DNA of 64,000 nucleotides. Source: Oscillospiraceae bacterium (GTDB lineage: Bacteria > Bacillota > Clostridia > Oscillospirales > Ruminococcaceae). The notes below the pieces were generated by a model. The model saw only the letters and a list, made by a program, of their open reading frames with translations. It was not told the DNA's origin and ran no database searches. The DNA lies in the NCBI GenBank assembly GCA_015067185.1, contig SVMZ01000002.1, forward strand, positions 62,001 through 126,000, in the 5' to 3' direction. Of the stretch, positions 40,968-51,222 are shown in pieces (position 1 is the first letter of the stretch; each line of letters starts with the position of its first letter). The position numbers and the translations under genes were made by a program.

Positions 40968-42653
40968 ATGAGACCCGATATTAACAAAATGACTCTCCGT
41001 GAAAAAATTGGCCAGACTGCTATTCCTGCTCCTCCCACCCTTACAAATGGAATGAAAAAATACGGTTCTTATGCCAAATACTTTAAAGATTATCCCTACA
41101 GCGGTATCTTCATCGAGTATTTCTATAAAGAAATTGATGCAAACTCTTCTTCCGATTCAGAAAAAAATAATGAAGCTTTTACTGGTGAATCAGTTGAACT
41201 TCAGCGTCTCAGCCTGACCCATGATTTTGCCGAGTTTGTTCCGAAATTCCAGAAAGAACTGGATATCCCTGCCTTTGTTTGCTGTGATGCCGAATTCGGT
41301 ATTAAGGGAGAAATTTTTGAAGACGGTCATCTGATTCCCACCCAAATTGCAGTTGCAGCTGCAGCCGATGAAAACCTTGCCTATCGCCGCGGTTATTACT
41401 GGGGACGTGAAATGCGCTCCATTGGTATGAACTGGGTTTTTGGTCCTATCGGTGATCTCTCTGCCAGCTTTTTTGCCACCCATGCCCCCAGAAGTTTTTC
41501 CGATGACCCACAGCTTACTGCCCGCATGCTCACTGCTACCCTGAATGGACTTCATGATGCCGGTATGGTCGACTGCACTAAACACTATCCCGGTACCGGC
41601 CACGAATTCCGCGATTCCCATTTTTCTTTCTGCTGCATCAATGATACTCTCGAGGAATGGTCCGATGGGCAGAAGCAGGTTTGGAAAGCGGCCGTGGATG
41701 CCGGCGCTAAAACCTTTATGACTGCACACCTTCCCCTTCCCTGCATTGATCCTACTCCTGTTAAAGGACGTTTTCTCCGCCCCGGGTCCGCCTCTAAAAA
41801 GGTTCTCGATGTTCTGCGTGACGATCTCGGCCACGACGGCGTTATCATCTCCGATGCTGTCAGCATGAAAAGTCTCGCCGCAACCTTTGAACATGAAGAG
41901 GTTTTGATCGAGTGTTTCAACGCTGGCAATGATATGATTCTTTTCTGCCATGATGACTATTTTGACATTATGGAACGTGCTATCCATGATGGCCGTGTCT
42001 CTATGGAGAGACTGGATGAGGCAGTCAACCGTATTCTTCGTCTTAAGGAAGAGATGGGGCTCTTCGACGGTAATTATATCAGTGCTCCGCTGACTGCAGA
42101 AGAGCTTGCCGATTTTGAAAAAATCAATTTTGAATCCGCCGCCAAATCTCTTACCCTTGTCAACAACGAGAACAATATGATTCCCTTTGATCCACAAAAG
42201 GTACACCGTGCAGCAATCATTGCCATCACCGAATATGCTCCTTTTGTCGGCTATCTTGACGAAATTGTAAAGACCTTTGAAGGTTACGGAATTGAAGCTA
42301 CAGTATATGATGGTTTGACTTCAAAATCTCACCTTACCAAGCTCTGCGATGAAAATGACATTATCATCTATGCCTGCTACCTGAATCAGGGACGTCCGCT
42401 TGGTTTTCCCGGCTTCTCCTCCGGTAAGGCTATGAATACCCTCTTTAATGCCTGCTCCTGTGGAAATGAGAAATCAGTCGCCGTTTCTTTCGGTTCTACT
42501 TCTATCTATTACAACTATTTCGAATATGTAGATGCCTATGTGGACGCCTACTCCGATACTCCTGAAACCATGCATGCCTTTGTTAAGGCACTTCTCGGTG
42601 AGATTCCTTTCCCCGGAAAACCACCTATGTCGCACAAACCCAAGCTTGTTTGA
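40968..42653 (+). CDS. Glycoside hydrolase family 3 protein (NagZ-like catalytic domain)
   Basis: KHYPGTGHEFRDSH (KHFPGxGxxxxDSH-type) and GVIISDAVSM nucleophile segment. Confidence 0.85.
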   Translation: MRPDINKMTLREKIGQTAIPAPPTLTNGMKKYGSYAKYFKDYPYSGIFIEYFYKEIDANSSSDSEKNNEAFTGESVELQRLSLTHDFAEFVPKFQKELDIPAFVCCDAEFGIKGEIFEDGHLIPTQIAVAAAADENLAYRRGYYWGREMRSIGMNWVFGPIGDLSASFFATHAPRSFSDDPQLTARMLTATLNGLHDAGMVDCTKHYPGTGHEFRDSHFSFCCINDTLEEWSDGQKQVWKAAVDAGAKTFMTAHLPLPCIDPTPVKGRFLRPGSASKKVLDVLRDDLGHDGVIISDAVSMKSLAATFEHEEVLIECFNAGNDMILFCHDDYFDIMERAIHDGRVSMERLDEAVNRILRLKEEMGLFDGNYISAPLTAEELADFEKINFESAAKSLTLVNNENNMIPFDPQKVHRAAIIAITEYAPFVGYLDEIVKTFEGYGIEATVYDGLTSKSHLTKLCDENDIIIYACYLNQGRPLGFPGFSSGKAMNTLFNACSCGNEKSVAVSFGSTSIYYNYFEYVDAYVDAYSDTPETMHAFVKALLGEIPFPGKPPMSHKPKLV

Positions 42654-42677
42654 TTTTCCCTCCTGTAAAACAGTTTT

Positions 42678-42716
42678 AGCCCCTGTTCTCGGATAACTCC
42701 GAAGACAGGGGTTATT
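42678..42716 (+). terminator. Intrinsic terminator of the GH3 gene
   Basis: GCCCCTGTTCTCGGA / TCCGAAGACAGGGGT. Confidence 0.65.
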
Positions 42717-42840
42717 TCTGTTTATGATAAATCATTATTTCAAACTTTTTCACATAAAAACATAGATATTATCCATTGAAGAAATTTTCACTGATGCTAT
42801 AATAATATCAATCATTCATGAACTGGAAGGAGCAGAAACT

Positions 42841-44088
42841 ATGGAAAAAGTACGTATTGGTGTAATCGGTGCAGGCCGCGGCACCAGCATGATCCGCTAT
42901 GCCAAAGAAGCTGATAATGCACAGCTCGTCGCTATCTGTGACAAATCTGTTGAACTGTTGGAAAAACAGAAAAAAAACTGCGGTGAAGAAGATATCGCTT
43001 ATTACACCGATTACGATGAATTTCTTAAGCATGACATGGATGCTGTTATACTGGCAAACTACGCCAACGAGCACGCACCTTTTGCAATCAAAGCCATGCG
43101 TGCTGGAAAACATGTTTTCAGCGAAGTGCTCCCCGTTCAAACAATGAAAGAGGCTGTAGAATTGATTGAAGCTGTTGAGGAAACGGGCAAAATCTATGCT
43201 TACGGTGAAAACTACTGCTACATGAGCGCCCCCTATGAAATGCGCCGTCTTTACAGAGAAGGAAAAATCGGCGAATTTGAATATGCCGAAGGTGAATATA
43301 TTCACAACTGCGAACCTATCTGGCACCTGATCACTTACGGTGAGGAAAACCATTGGCGCAATAATATGTTCTCCACCTTCTACTGCACCCACTCTCTTGG
43401 TCCCATTATCCACATCACTGGACTCAGGCCCGTTTCAGTTATCGGATTTGAGGGAACCAAAGTCGAACGCGGACTGCGCAGCGGAAGCAAAGCCGGCGCT
43501 TTTGCCATTGAAATGGTAACCCTTGAAAATGGTGGTATTATCAAGAGTATTCACGGCGGTCTTTACAAGAATTCTATCTGGTATACGGTCTACGGCTCCA
43601 AGGGACGTATGGAATCTGCCCGTGAGGATGCCAAACTCGGAGACGTCAACATGCTTTATGTCAATGCTGACGAATATTCCGGCGAATATGGTGAAGAACA
43701 TCTTGATGCCTACAAACCCGTACGCGAACATGATGATCTTGCCGCTTCCTATGGTCATGGAAATTCCGATTTCTATACGATGTATAACTTTGTCAGAAAA
43801 ATTCAAGGCTACGAAGATGCCGATACCATTGATGTTTATGAAGCACTGGACATGTTCCTTCCCGGTATATTTGCTTACCGTTCCATTCTGAATGGCGGAG
43901 CCTCTATGGAAATTCCCAATCTACGTGACCCGGAAGTGCGTGAAAAATACCGCAACGATACCATGTGCACCGATCCCAAGGTTGCCGGTGATATGCTTCT
44001 TCCCACCTCTGTCCTCGGTACCCTTCCTATTCCTGCAGAGGTTTATAAGAAAATGGAAGATCTCTGGAACCAATCCAAAGACGAGTAA
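42841..44088 (+). CDS. Gfo/Idh/MocA-family oxidoreductase
   Basis: IGVIGAGRGTSMIRYA Rossmann motif; AGKHVFSEVL. Confidence 0.9.
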   Translation: MEKVRIGVIGAGRGTSMIRYAKEADNAQLVAICDKSVELLEKQKKNCGEEDIAYYTDYDEFLKHDMDAVILANYANEHAPFAIKAMRAGKHVFSEVLPVQTMKEAVELIEAVEETGKIYAYGENYCYMSAPYEMRRLYREGKIGEFEYAEGEYIHNCEPIWHLITYGEENHWRNNMFSTFYCTHSLGPIIHITGLRPVSVIGFEGTKVERGLRSGSKAGAFAIEMVTLENGGIIKSIHGGLYKNSIWYTVYGSKGRMESAREDAKLGDVNMLYVNADEYSGEYGEEHLDAYKPVREHDDLAASYGHGNSDFYTMYNFVRKIQGYEDADTIDVYEALDMFLPGIFAYRSILNGGASMEIPNLRDPEVREKYRNDTMCTDPKVAGDMLLPTSVLGTLPIPAEVYKKMEDLWNQSKDE

Positions 44089-44111
44089 TATTTCTTTTCT
44101 GTTCGTTTTAG

Positions 44112-44146
44112 CCTCCCGCCCCCTCCGGCGTCGGGAGGTTTTTTTT
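44112..44146 (+). terminator. Intrinsic terminator
   Basis: CCTCCCG / CGGGAGG then T8. Confidence 0.88.
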
Positions 44147-44219
44147 ACCCATTTTCTCCATGTTGACAAGATATATGCTTTCAGTTAAAATATTATTATA
44201 CATGATAGGAGGGGATTTC

Positions 44220-44549
44220 TTGTCCAAACACGCAACTGAATTTGATATTTCGGTCATCGCCCGGCTGGCTGGTCTTGACTTAAACAAACAGGAGCTTGCC
44301 GCTGCACAAAAAGACATCTGCGACATGCTCACTCTTGCTGATACACTCGATATTATGGAGCCTATCCCAGCTGTATCCAATTTTTCAGGAACTTCCTGCA
44401 CCTTGGAAGACATTACACCAACTTCTGATGATCTTCTCTCTTTTTTAAATACAGTTTCTCCCAATGGAGAAAAATATTCAGGAGAACGCTTTTTCCTTGT
44501 TCCTGACCCCACCAATACCGCTTCTTCATCCGATCCTTCAAATGAATAA
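44220..44549 (+). CDS. gatC: Asp-tRNA(Asn)/Glu-tRNA(Gln) amidotransferase subunit C
   Basis: ARLAGLDL, GatC-like length and synteny with gatA/gatB; TTG start after AGGAGG. Confidence 0.8.
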   Translation: MSKHATEFDISVIARLAGLDLNKQELAAAQKDICDMLTLADTLDIMEPIPAVSNFSGTSCTLEDITPTSDDLLSFLNTVSPNGEKYSGERFFLVPDPTNTASSSDPSNE

Positions 44550-44640
44550 TCTGTTTTTATTTATGACAAAACCACGATGCTGCTTTTCATTCTGTTTTCC
44601 TCTCCTTCTCTATATCCTTATTTATTCCGGAGGCTTCAGC

Positions 44641-46107
44641 ATGTCTTCTCACGCTGCGCTTACGCACCTTACACTCACCGAAACCGCTGCTCTGCTTCAG
44701 CAAAAGGTAATTTCCGCTGCTGAACTTACCTCAGCGTATCTTCTTCAAATTGAAAAAAAGGAACCTGTCATCGGTGCTTATCTCTCTGTTTTTGCAGAAA
44801 AAGCGCTATCCCAAGCCAATACAATCGATTCTGCACGGCTCCATGGTGATGCTGTTTCTCCTTTGAGCGGCATTCCTTACGCCGCAAAAGATAATATCTG
44901 TACCGCTTTCGGTACTACCACCTGTGCTTCAAACATGTTGGCAGCGTATCATTCCCCCTATTCCGCAAAAGTAATTGAATCATTGGAAAAACAGGGGTGT
45001 ATTCTCCTTGGTAAAACAAATCTTGATGAATTTGCCATGGGATCAACAACACAAAATTCAGCTTTTCAAATTACCAGAAATCCCCGTAATCCTTCCTGTG
45101 TTCCGGGAGGAAGTTCTGGAGGCTCTGCTGCGGCAGTTGCTGCTGATGAAGCGGTCTTTTCTCTCGGCTCCGATACCGGCGGTTCTGTCCGTCAGCCTGC
45201 TGCTTTCTGTGGTGTTGTCGGCATGAAGCCAACTTATGGCCGTGTATCACGTTACGGTCTGGTTGCATTTGCATCCTCTTTTGATCAAATTGGTCCCATC
45301 ACCAAAAATGTCTCTGACTGCGCACTCGTTATGGATACTATCTGCGGTACCGCTGCCCCCACCAATTTTTCCCGCAGTATCTCTCATTCAGAATCACTCC
45401 ACGGACTTCGCATCGGCATCCCCACCCAACTTATGGATAACAGGATTGCTCCCGATGTGCGTGCTGCAGTCTATACAGCAGCCTCTTCTTTGGAGAAATT
45501 GGGTGCCGTTGTCTCTGAATTTTCTCTTCCCTCCCTATCACAATCCCTCTCTTCTTACTATATCATCTCTTCCGCAGAAGCTTCTTCCAATCTCTCCCGC
45601 TTCGATGGTATTCGTTTTGGCTCCCGTACCAATCATACCAGAACCATCAGTGAGCTCTATGAGCGTTCCCGCAGTGAGGGATTTGGGTCTGAGGTAAAAC
45701 GCCGGATTATGCTTGGTACCTTTGTTCTTAGTGCCGGTTTTGGCGACGATTATTATAAAAAAGCACTAACCCTTCGTGAAAAGCTGAAAAATGATTTTGC
45801 AAATCAATTCAACCAGTATGATCTTCTTCTTTCTCCTACTGCTCCTACATCGGCTTACCGGCTGGATCAAAAATGGAACGATCCTCTCGAGATGTATCTG
45901 GGGGATATCTGTACTGTACCCATGAGTCTGGCCGGTCTTCCCGCGCTCTCTCTTCCCTGCGGAGAAAATGTAAACGGACTTCCCCTTGCCATTCAACTGA
46001 CAGGAAACCATTTCTGTGAAACTGAACTTCTTCGCTGTGCTGCCGTTTTAGAATCAGAATTGGGATGTTATCACACCGGGAAGGAGAAGCTCTATGAATA
46101 CATATGA
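44641..46107 (+). CDS. gatA: Asp-tRNA(Asn)/Glu-tRNA(Gln) amidotransferase subunit A
   Basis: Amidase signature GGSSGGSAAAVAADEAVFSLGSDTGGSVRQPA. Confidence 0.94.
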   Translation: MSSHAALTHLTLTETAALLQQKVISAAELTSAYLLQIEKKEPVIGAYLSVFAEKALSQANTIDSARLHGDAVSPLSGIPYAAKDNICTAFGTTTCASNMLAAYHSPYSAKVIESLEKQGCILLGKTNLDEFAMGSTTQNSAFQITRNPRNPSCVPGGSSGGSAAAVAADEAVFSLGSDTGGSVRQPAAFCGVVGMKPTYGRVSRYGLVAFASSFDQIGPITKNVSDCALVMDTICGTAAPTNFSRSISHSESLHGLRIGIPTQLMDNRIAPDVRAAVYTAASSLEKLGAVVSEFSLPSLSQSLSSYYIISSAEASSNLSRFDGIRFGSRTNHTRTISELYERSRSEGFGSEVKRRIMLGTFVLSAGFGDDYYKKALTLREKLKNDFANQFNQYDLLLSPTAPTSAYRLDQKWNDPLEMYLGDICTVPMSLAGLPALSLPCGENVNGLPLAIQLTGNHFCETELLRCAAVLESELGCYHTGKEKLYEYI

Positions 46108-47515
46108 ACCTGTTATCGGTCTTGAAATCCACGTAGAGCTCAAAACAGAGCAAAAACTTTTCTGTTCCTGCTCTACCAAATTCGGCGCAGTCTCCAACAC
46201 CCAGGTATGTCCTGTCTGTCTGGGCCTGCCCGGCGTGCTTCCTGTCCTCAATCCCAAGGCTGTGGAACTCGCTGTAAAAGCCGGACTCGCCCTCAACTGC
46301 GAAATATCCCGCTACTCTGCTTTTGACCGCAAAAACTATCTCTATCCTGACCTTCCCAAAGGATACCAGATCTCTCAGTTCTATCTGCCGCTTTGTCAAA
46401 ACGGATATCTCGACATTGAAATTGAAGGCACTACCAAGCGTATTGGTATTACCCGTATCCATATGGAAGAAGATGCTGGTAAACTGCTCCATGATCCGGA
46501 ACTCGGTACCCTTGTGGACTGTAACCGCTGCGGTGTTCCATTGATTGAAATTGTCACCGAACCGGATTTTCGTTCTGCTGCGGAAGCATCCGCTTTCCTT
46601 GAAAAGCTGCGTACGCTGCTTGTCCATACAGATGTTTCCGACTGCCGTATGAATGAAGGTTCTCTTCGCTGCGATGTCAATCTCTCTGTACGCAAAATTG
46701 GGGATTCCAACTTTGGTACCCGCACCGAGACAAAAAATCTTAATTCCTTTCATTCTGTCCGACGCACAATCGAATATGAAACCTCTCGTCAAATCGCTGT
46801 TTTGGAATCAGGCGGCACAGTATACCAGGAAACACTGCGTCTGGATCAAACCAGGTGGCAAACGCAGGTGATGCGCCGTAAAGAAAATGCCGACGATTAT
46901 CGCTATTTTCCCGACCCGGATCTTTCTCCTCTTCTTCTTGACGATGAGAGTATACACACCATTGCTGCATCCATGCCGCTCCTTCCTGAACAACGCCGTG
47001 CTGTCTATATGGATCGTTACGCACTTTCCGAATACGATGCCAATTTATTGACTGAACGTCCCGATGTGGCCGATTTTTTCGAAAAAGCGGCCGCTCTCAC
47101 CTCGTATCCCAAAGCTGCCGCCAATTTACTCATCACCGAAGGCTTCCGGCTTCTCAACGCCTATACGCAAATTCCCATTTCTCCCGAGCAGTTGGCGGAA
47201 ACCGCTGAAATTTATGGCAACGGCAGCATCAACAGCACCTCTGCCAAGCGGCTTTTTCATGAGTTGTGGGAAAATGGCGGAAATCCGAAGGAACTCGTTG
47301 ATCAACTCGGACTTTCACTGATTGGTGATGAAGAGGCTCTGCGCAAGCAGATTGTCGACATTCTCTCCGGCTGTCAGTCGGCTGTGGAAGACTATAAAAA
47401 CGGAAAAACACGTGCTTTCGGTGCTATTATGGGAGAAGCCATGCGTGTTACTGCAGGGCGGGCTGAACCTAAATTACTGAAAAAACTGATCACCGAAGCC
47501 CTTGAGGAATTGTAA
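46094..47515 (+). CDS. gatB: Asp-tRNA(Asn)/Glu-tRNA(Gln) amidotransferase subunit B
   Basis: EPVIGLEIHVELKTEQKLFCSC; DRKNYLYPDLPKGYQISQ. Confidence 0.95.
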   Translation: MNTYEPVIGLEIHVELKTEQKLFCSCSTKFGAVSNTQVCPVCLGLPGVLPVLNPKAVELAVKAGLALNCEISRYSAFDRKNYLYPDLPKGYQISQFYLPLCQNGYLDIEIEGTTKRIGITRIHMEEDAGKLLHDPELGTLVDCNRCGVPLIEIVTEPDFRSAAEASAFLEKLRTLLVHTDVSDCRMNEGSLRCDVNLSVRKIGDSNFGTRTETKNLNSFHSVRRTIEYETSRQIAVLESGGTVYQETLRLDQTRWQTQVMRRKENADDYRYFPDPDLSPLLLDDESIHTIAASMPLLPEQRRAVYMDRYALSEYDANLLTERPDVADFFEKAAALTSYPKAAANLLITEGFRLLNAYTQIPISPEQLAETAEIYGNGSINSTSAKRLFHELWENGGNPKELVDQLGLSLIGDEEALRKQIVDILSGCQSAVEDYKNGKTRAFGAIMGEAMRVTAGRAEPKLLKKLITEALEEL

Positions 47516-47516
47516 A

Positions 47517-48275
47517 ATGAATGAGCTTTTTATCAATAGAATCACACTGGGCAATCTTCCTCCCAGAAGTTCTTACCTCTCCACACTTCCCGTGGTAAAG
47601 AATCTTTATGCTATGGAAGAGGGAATTGAGCTTACCTCTCCCATTACCTTTCTGGTAGGAGAAAATGGAATCGGAAAATCCACATTGTTGGAAGCGATTG
47701 CCGTAAAATATGGTTTTAACCCTGAGGGAGGCAGCCGCAATTTCAACTTTTCCACCCACGCCACCCACTCAGATCTTTATCATTCCCTGCATCTTACCAA
47801 AGGCTATCGACAACCCAAGGACGGTTATTTTCTCCGTGCCGAGAGCTTCTATAATGTTGCCACCAATATTGATGAACTGGATGATCAGCCCTCCTTTAGC
47901 CCTCCCATTATCTCAAGCTATGGCGGTATTTCCCTCCACGAACAATCTCACGGTGAAAGTTTTTTTGCGCTGATCTTCAACCGTTTTGGTGGTAATGGTC
48001 TCTATCTGCTCGACGAGCCGGAGGCCGCGCTCTCTGCTACAAGACAGCTATCACTGATCATTCGCCTGAATGAACTTGCCAAAAACGGTTCCCAGTTTAT
48101 CATTGCCACCCATTCACCCTTGCTGATTGCAACCCCCGGCGCTCAGATATTCTCTTTAAGCGAAAATACCATTGAGTCCATCCCCTATGAATTGACCGAG
48201 AATTATATTGTTACCAAGCGTTTCCTGTGTGATACCGACCGTATGCTGAAACAATTGCTCGACAACACACCATAA
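47517..48275 (+). CDS. AAA-family (ABC-like) ATPase
   Basis: Walker A GENGIGKST; LYLLDEPEAALS Walker B; IIATHSP switch. Confidence 0.88.
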   Translation: MNELFINRITLGNLPPRSSYLSTLPVVKNLYAMEEGIELTSPITFLVGENGIGKSTLLEAIAVKYGFNPEGGSRNFNFSTHATHSDLYHSLHLTKGYRQPKDGYFLRAESFYNVATNIDELDDQPSFSPPIISSYGGISLHEQSHGESFFALIFNRFGGNGLYLLDEPEAALSATRQLSLIIRLNELAKNGSQFIIATHSPLLIATPGAQIFSLSENTIESIPYELTENYIVTKRFLCDTDRMLKQLLDNTP

Positions 48276-48278
48276 CCA

Positions 48279-48322
48279 AAAGCAGCAGCCATGATATGTT
48301 TCATTATGACTGCTGCTTTTAA
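48279..48322. terminator. Intrinsic terminator
   Basis: AAAAGCAGCAG / CTGCTGCTTTT between convergent genes. Confidence 0.8.
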
Positions 48323-48338
48323 TTTTACCCTTTGTCTG

Positions 48339-49193
48339 CTATTCTCTGCTTCGTCTGGATTTATTCTCTCTGGCATGATATCCGCGCTTTTTCAGGTAGA
48401 GTCTGCTGAAATAATTCTGATCTTCATATCCTACCAATGCCGCTGCCTCTTTTATATTCAGGTCAGTACTTTGCAGAATGTCTTCTGCTGCGCGCAGACG
48501 TGTTTCAATCATATATTCGTGCGGTGTAACGCCGAACAATTCCCGGAATACCACATTATAACGCCCTTCGCTGAGATTTTCTATTTTCGCCAGCTCTTCC
48601 ACGGTAATCGGTTCCGGATAATGCTGTGCGATATATCTCAATGACCTCCTCAGACGATAAGATACCTCTGCCTCACCGCTTGCACTGTCTTTTCCCCTGC
48701 GAAGCTCTGCAAGTATACACTGCAGACATCCGGCCGCATCAATTTCGCCTTCTGCTCCCCCAAGAATAAAGGTATCAAAAAGCCGGAAAAAACGCTCTGT
48801 AATGTTTTCCTGCATCTCTGCCGCCGTTTCATAAAGTCTGTCGCACTCCAAACCAACACGTTCCAACAATTCTTTTACCCCGTTACCGGTAAAATGCACC
48901 CAAAGATACACCATAACTCCCTGATCCTCTTTCCCATAATGATAAGGAGTATGGGCTGAGTGAATATAAAAATTTCCCGGCTTCATGGGGAGTTTTCCGG
49001 CACGACTGCTTAGTGAAATACTTCCGGTATGCATAAACATCAGATAATAATCATTTCTTCCCCGTGGATTATCCGAAACGAAGGGATGTTCAATATTGAC
49101 TGCTCCCGTACAGTTCACATGCAGCCACCGATCCTTCAGCTCCAGATTGTCTGTTTCACTTAACGAATGCCTGTAACTTCTTTGCCTAATCAT
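48339..49193 (-). CDS. AraC-family transcriptional regulator
   Basis: C-terminal double HTH (VEELAKIENLSEGRYNVVFRELFGVTPHEYM...IKEAAALVGYEDQNYFSRLYLKKRG). Confidence 0.9.
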   Translation of the reverse strand: MIRQRSYRHSLSETDNLELKDRWLHVNCTGAVNIEHPFVSDNPRGRNDYYLMFMHTGSISLSSRAGKLPMKPGNFYIHSAHTPYHYGKEDQGVMVYLWVHFTGNGVKELLERVGLECDRLYETAAEMQENITERFFRLFDTFILGGAEGEIDAAGCLQCILAELRRGKDSASGEAEVSYRLRRSLRYIAQHYPEPITVEELAKIENLSEGRYNVVFRELFGVTPHEYMIETRLRAAEDILQSTDLNIKEAAALVGYEDQNYFSRLYLKKRGYHARENKSRRSRE

Positions 49194-49312
49194 AATTCTC
49201 TCCATAAATCATCGTTTTTGTCCAGTTTTCATCAGAATACTCCATAGACATTTTTCACTAATAAGTATACAATAATAATCAATAAAATAAAAGAGGTAAG
49301 GAGTGTTATTTT

Positions 49313-50137
49313 ATGAAACGTTCAATAAATGCCTGGTCCATACCCTCTGATGTCGGGTTTGAGGATATGTTCCGCGATATCAGCAAAGCCGGTTTTGAAG
49401 GAATTGAACTTAACGTAGACAGAGACGACCGCAGTGCTCATTCTCTGACTATGGGCATGACTAAATCGGAACTTTTAAATATCCGGGCACTGGCAGAAGC
49501 CAACGGTCTTGCTATACACAGTATATCCACCTCCCTTTATGGAGATTCTCTCGGCTCTCCCGATGCTGCAAGAAGAGACTTCGGTAAGCGTTTGCTGCTG
49601 ACTCAGCTTGATTTTGCCGAAACACTGGGCGCTGATGCCATTCTTGCTGTTCCCGGCGGCATCTCCCTCGATAACTCCATCAAAGCAGCACGTGAAAACT
49701 CTCTCTCATCGCTTTTGTCCATAAAATCCGAAATTGAAGGCAGCCCTGTCATTGTCGGACTTGAAAATGTTTGGAACTATTTCTTTGCCGGTCCCATTGA
49801 TATGGTACAGTTTATCGATGAGCTGAACTCTCCTCATATTCAGGCTTACTTCGATATCGGCAATGTGGCCATCTTCTCTGAGCCGTGGCACTGGATTGAG
49901 TTGCTGGACAAGCGGATTGCTAAAATCCACGTCAAAGACTTCGTCCGTACCGGTACCAACGCCGGCACTTTTGTCAATCTGCTGGAAGGCTCCATTGACT
50001 GGAAACGCTCTATGGATGCACTCCGCGCTGCCGGTTATGATGGTTATATCACTGCGGAACTTGGAACCATTGCTGCTGCGCCTCAGTTCCTCTATGATAT
50101 TACATCCAAAGCTCTTGACACCATATTTGCACTTTAA
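49313..50137 (+). CDS. Sugar phosphate isomerase/epimerase (xylose-isomerase-like TIM barrel)
   Basis: GFEGIELNVD; VGLENVWN; YFDIGNV; KIHVKDF. Confidence 0.88.
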   Translation: MKRSINAWSIPSDVGFEDMFRDISKAGFEGIELNVDRDDRSAHSLTMGMTKSELLNIRALAEANGLAIHSISTSLYGDSLGSPDAARRDFGKRLLLTQLDFAETLGADAILAVPGGISLDNSIKAARENSLSSLLSIKSEIEGSPVIVGLENVWNYFFAGPIDMVQFIDELNSPHIQAYFDIGNVAIFSEPWHWIELLDKRIAKIHVKDFVRTGTNAGTFVNLLEGSIDWKRSMDALRAAGYDGYITAELGTIAAAPQFLYDITSKALDTIFAL

Positions 50138-50155
50138 GAAAGGACGGAAAACAAT

Positions 50156-51193
50156 ATGAAAAAACTTGCTCTTATCGGCTGCGGCGGTATCGGCAGCTAT
50201 CACCTTGGTCATTTTCTGGATTACACTGATGTTGAACTGGCAGGCTTCTGCGATATCATTCCCGAGCGTGCTCAGGCTTTTGTGGACCGTGCCGGCTGCG
50301 GACGTGCTTTCACCGATTTTAAAGAAATGTATGATGAAATCAATCCCGATATGGTTTTCATCTGTGTTCCTCCCTATGCCCACGGTGAAATTGAATTTGA
50401 GACCATTCGCCGCCATATTCCCTTCTTTGTAGAGAAACCTCTGGCACTTGATGTTGATCTTGCACGTAAGATCAATGCTCTTGTCACACAAGCCGGTCTG
50501 ATTACCGCCTGCGGTTTTCAGTGCCGTTACAGCAACATCGTGGATGACACCAAGGCTTTTGCCCGTGATCATGAGATTCTTTTTGTCAACTGCAATCGTT
50601 TTGGCGGTGTTCCCTCCACCGAGTGGTGGGGAGATAAGAGCCTTTCCGGCGGTCAGATCGTTGAGCAGACCATCCATAACTTCGATATGATTCGCTATAT
50701 CATCGGCGATCCTGTAGAGGTTTATACCATCGGTGCCACCGGTTTTGTTTCCGGATATAAAAACTACAACACCGATGATATGACTGTCACCTCTGTACGC
50801 TTTGCTTCCGGCGCCCTTGCCGCCCTTTCTACCGGTTGCTTCGCCACAGATGGCTCCGCTTCCGACAATAAGATCACCTTTACCGCCCGCGATTCCCGTC
50901 TGGATCACTATATCATTGATAAAGCCGTCATCTATGGTGCTGCTCCGAAGGCAACTGAGGAAACGGTGGATATCGTTGTCAAAGGCGACGGTGCTATGCG
51001 TTCCACTGCTGACGGTATTGTGATCAAGGACGACGGTCTTGCCGGTGTTCGCTGCGACCGCACTTTCGTTGATGCGGTACTCACCGGAGATGCCTCCAAG
51101 ATCCGTTCCCCCTATGCCGATGCCCTCCGTTCCGTAGAATTTACCCTTGCCTGCAACCTCTCTCAAGAAATCTCCTCTCCTGTTGAACTTTAA
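50156..51193 (+). CDS. Gfo/Idh/MocA-family oxidoreductase
   Basis: LALIGCGGIGSYHLGHF; FFVEKPLALDVDLA. Confidence 0.9.
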   Translation: MKKLALIGCGGIGSYHLGHFLDYTDVELAGFCDIIPERAQAFVDRAGCGRAFTDFKEMYDEINPDMVFICVPPYAHGEIEFETIRRHIPFFVEKPLALDVDLARKINALVTQAGLITACGFQCRYSNIVDDTKAFARDHEILFVNCNRFGGVPSTEWWGDKSLSGGQIVEQTIHNFDMIRYIIGDPVEVYTIGATGFVSGYKNYNTDDMTVTSVRFASGALAALSTGCFATDGSASDNKITFTARDSRLDHYIIDKAVIYGAAPKATEETVDIVVKGDGAMRSTADGIVIKDDGLAGVRCDRTFVDAVLTGDASKIRSPYADALRSVEFTLACNLSQEISSPVEL

Positions 51194-51222
51194 TTCTTCT
51201 TTCTCAGAAAGGGGTCATTTTT

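Noticed and set aside
41190-42206. 338-aa ORF antisense to the GH3 gene
   Set aside because: Shadow ORF; GH3 motifs are clear on the plus strand.
49706-51166. 486-aa ORF antisense to the isomerase/oxidoreductase genes
   Set aside because: Spans two well-supported plus-strand genes and has no family motifs.
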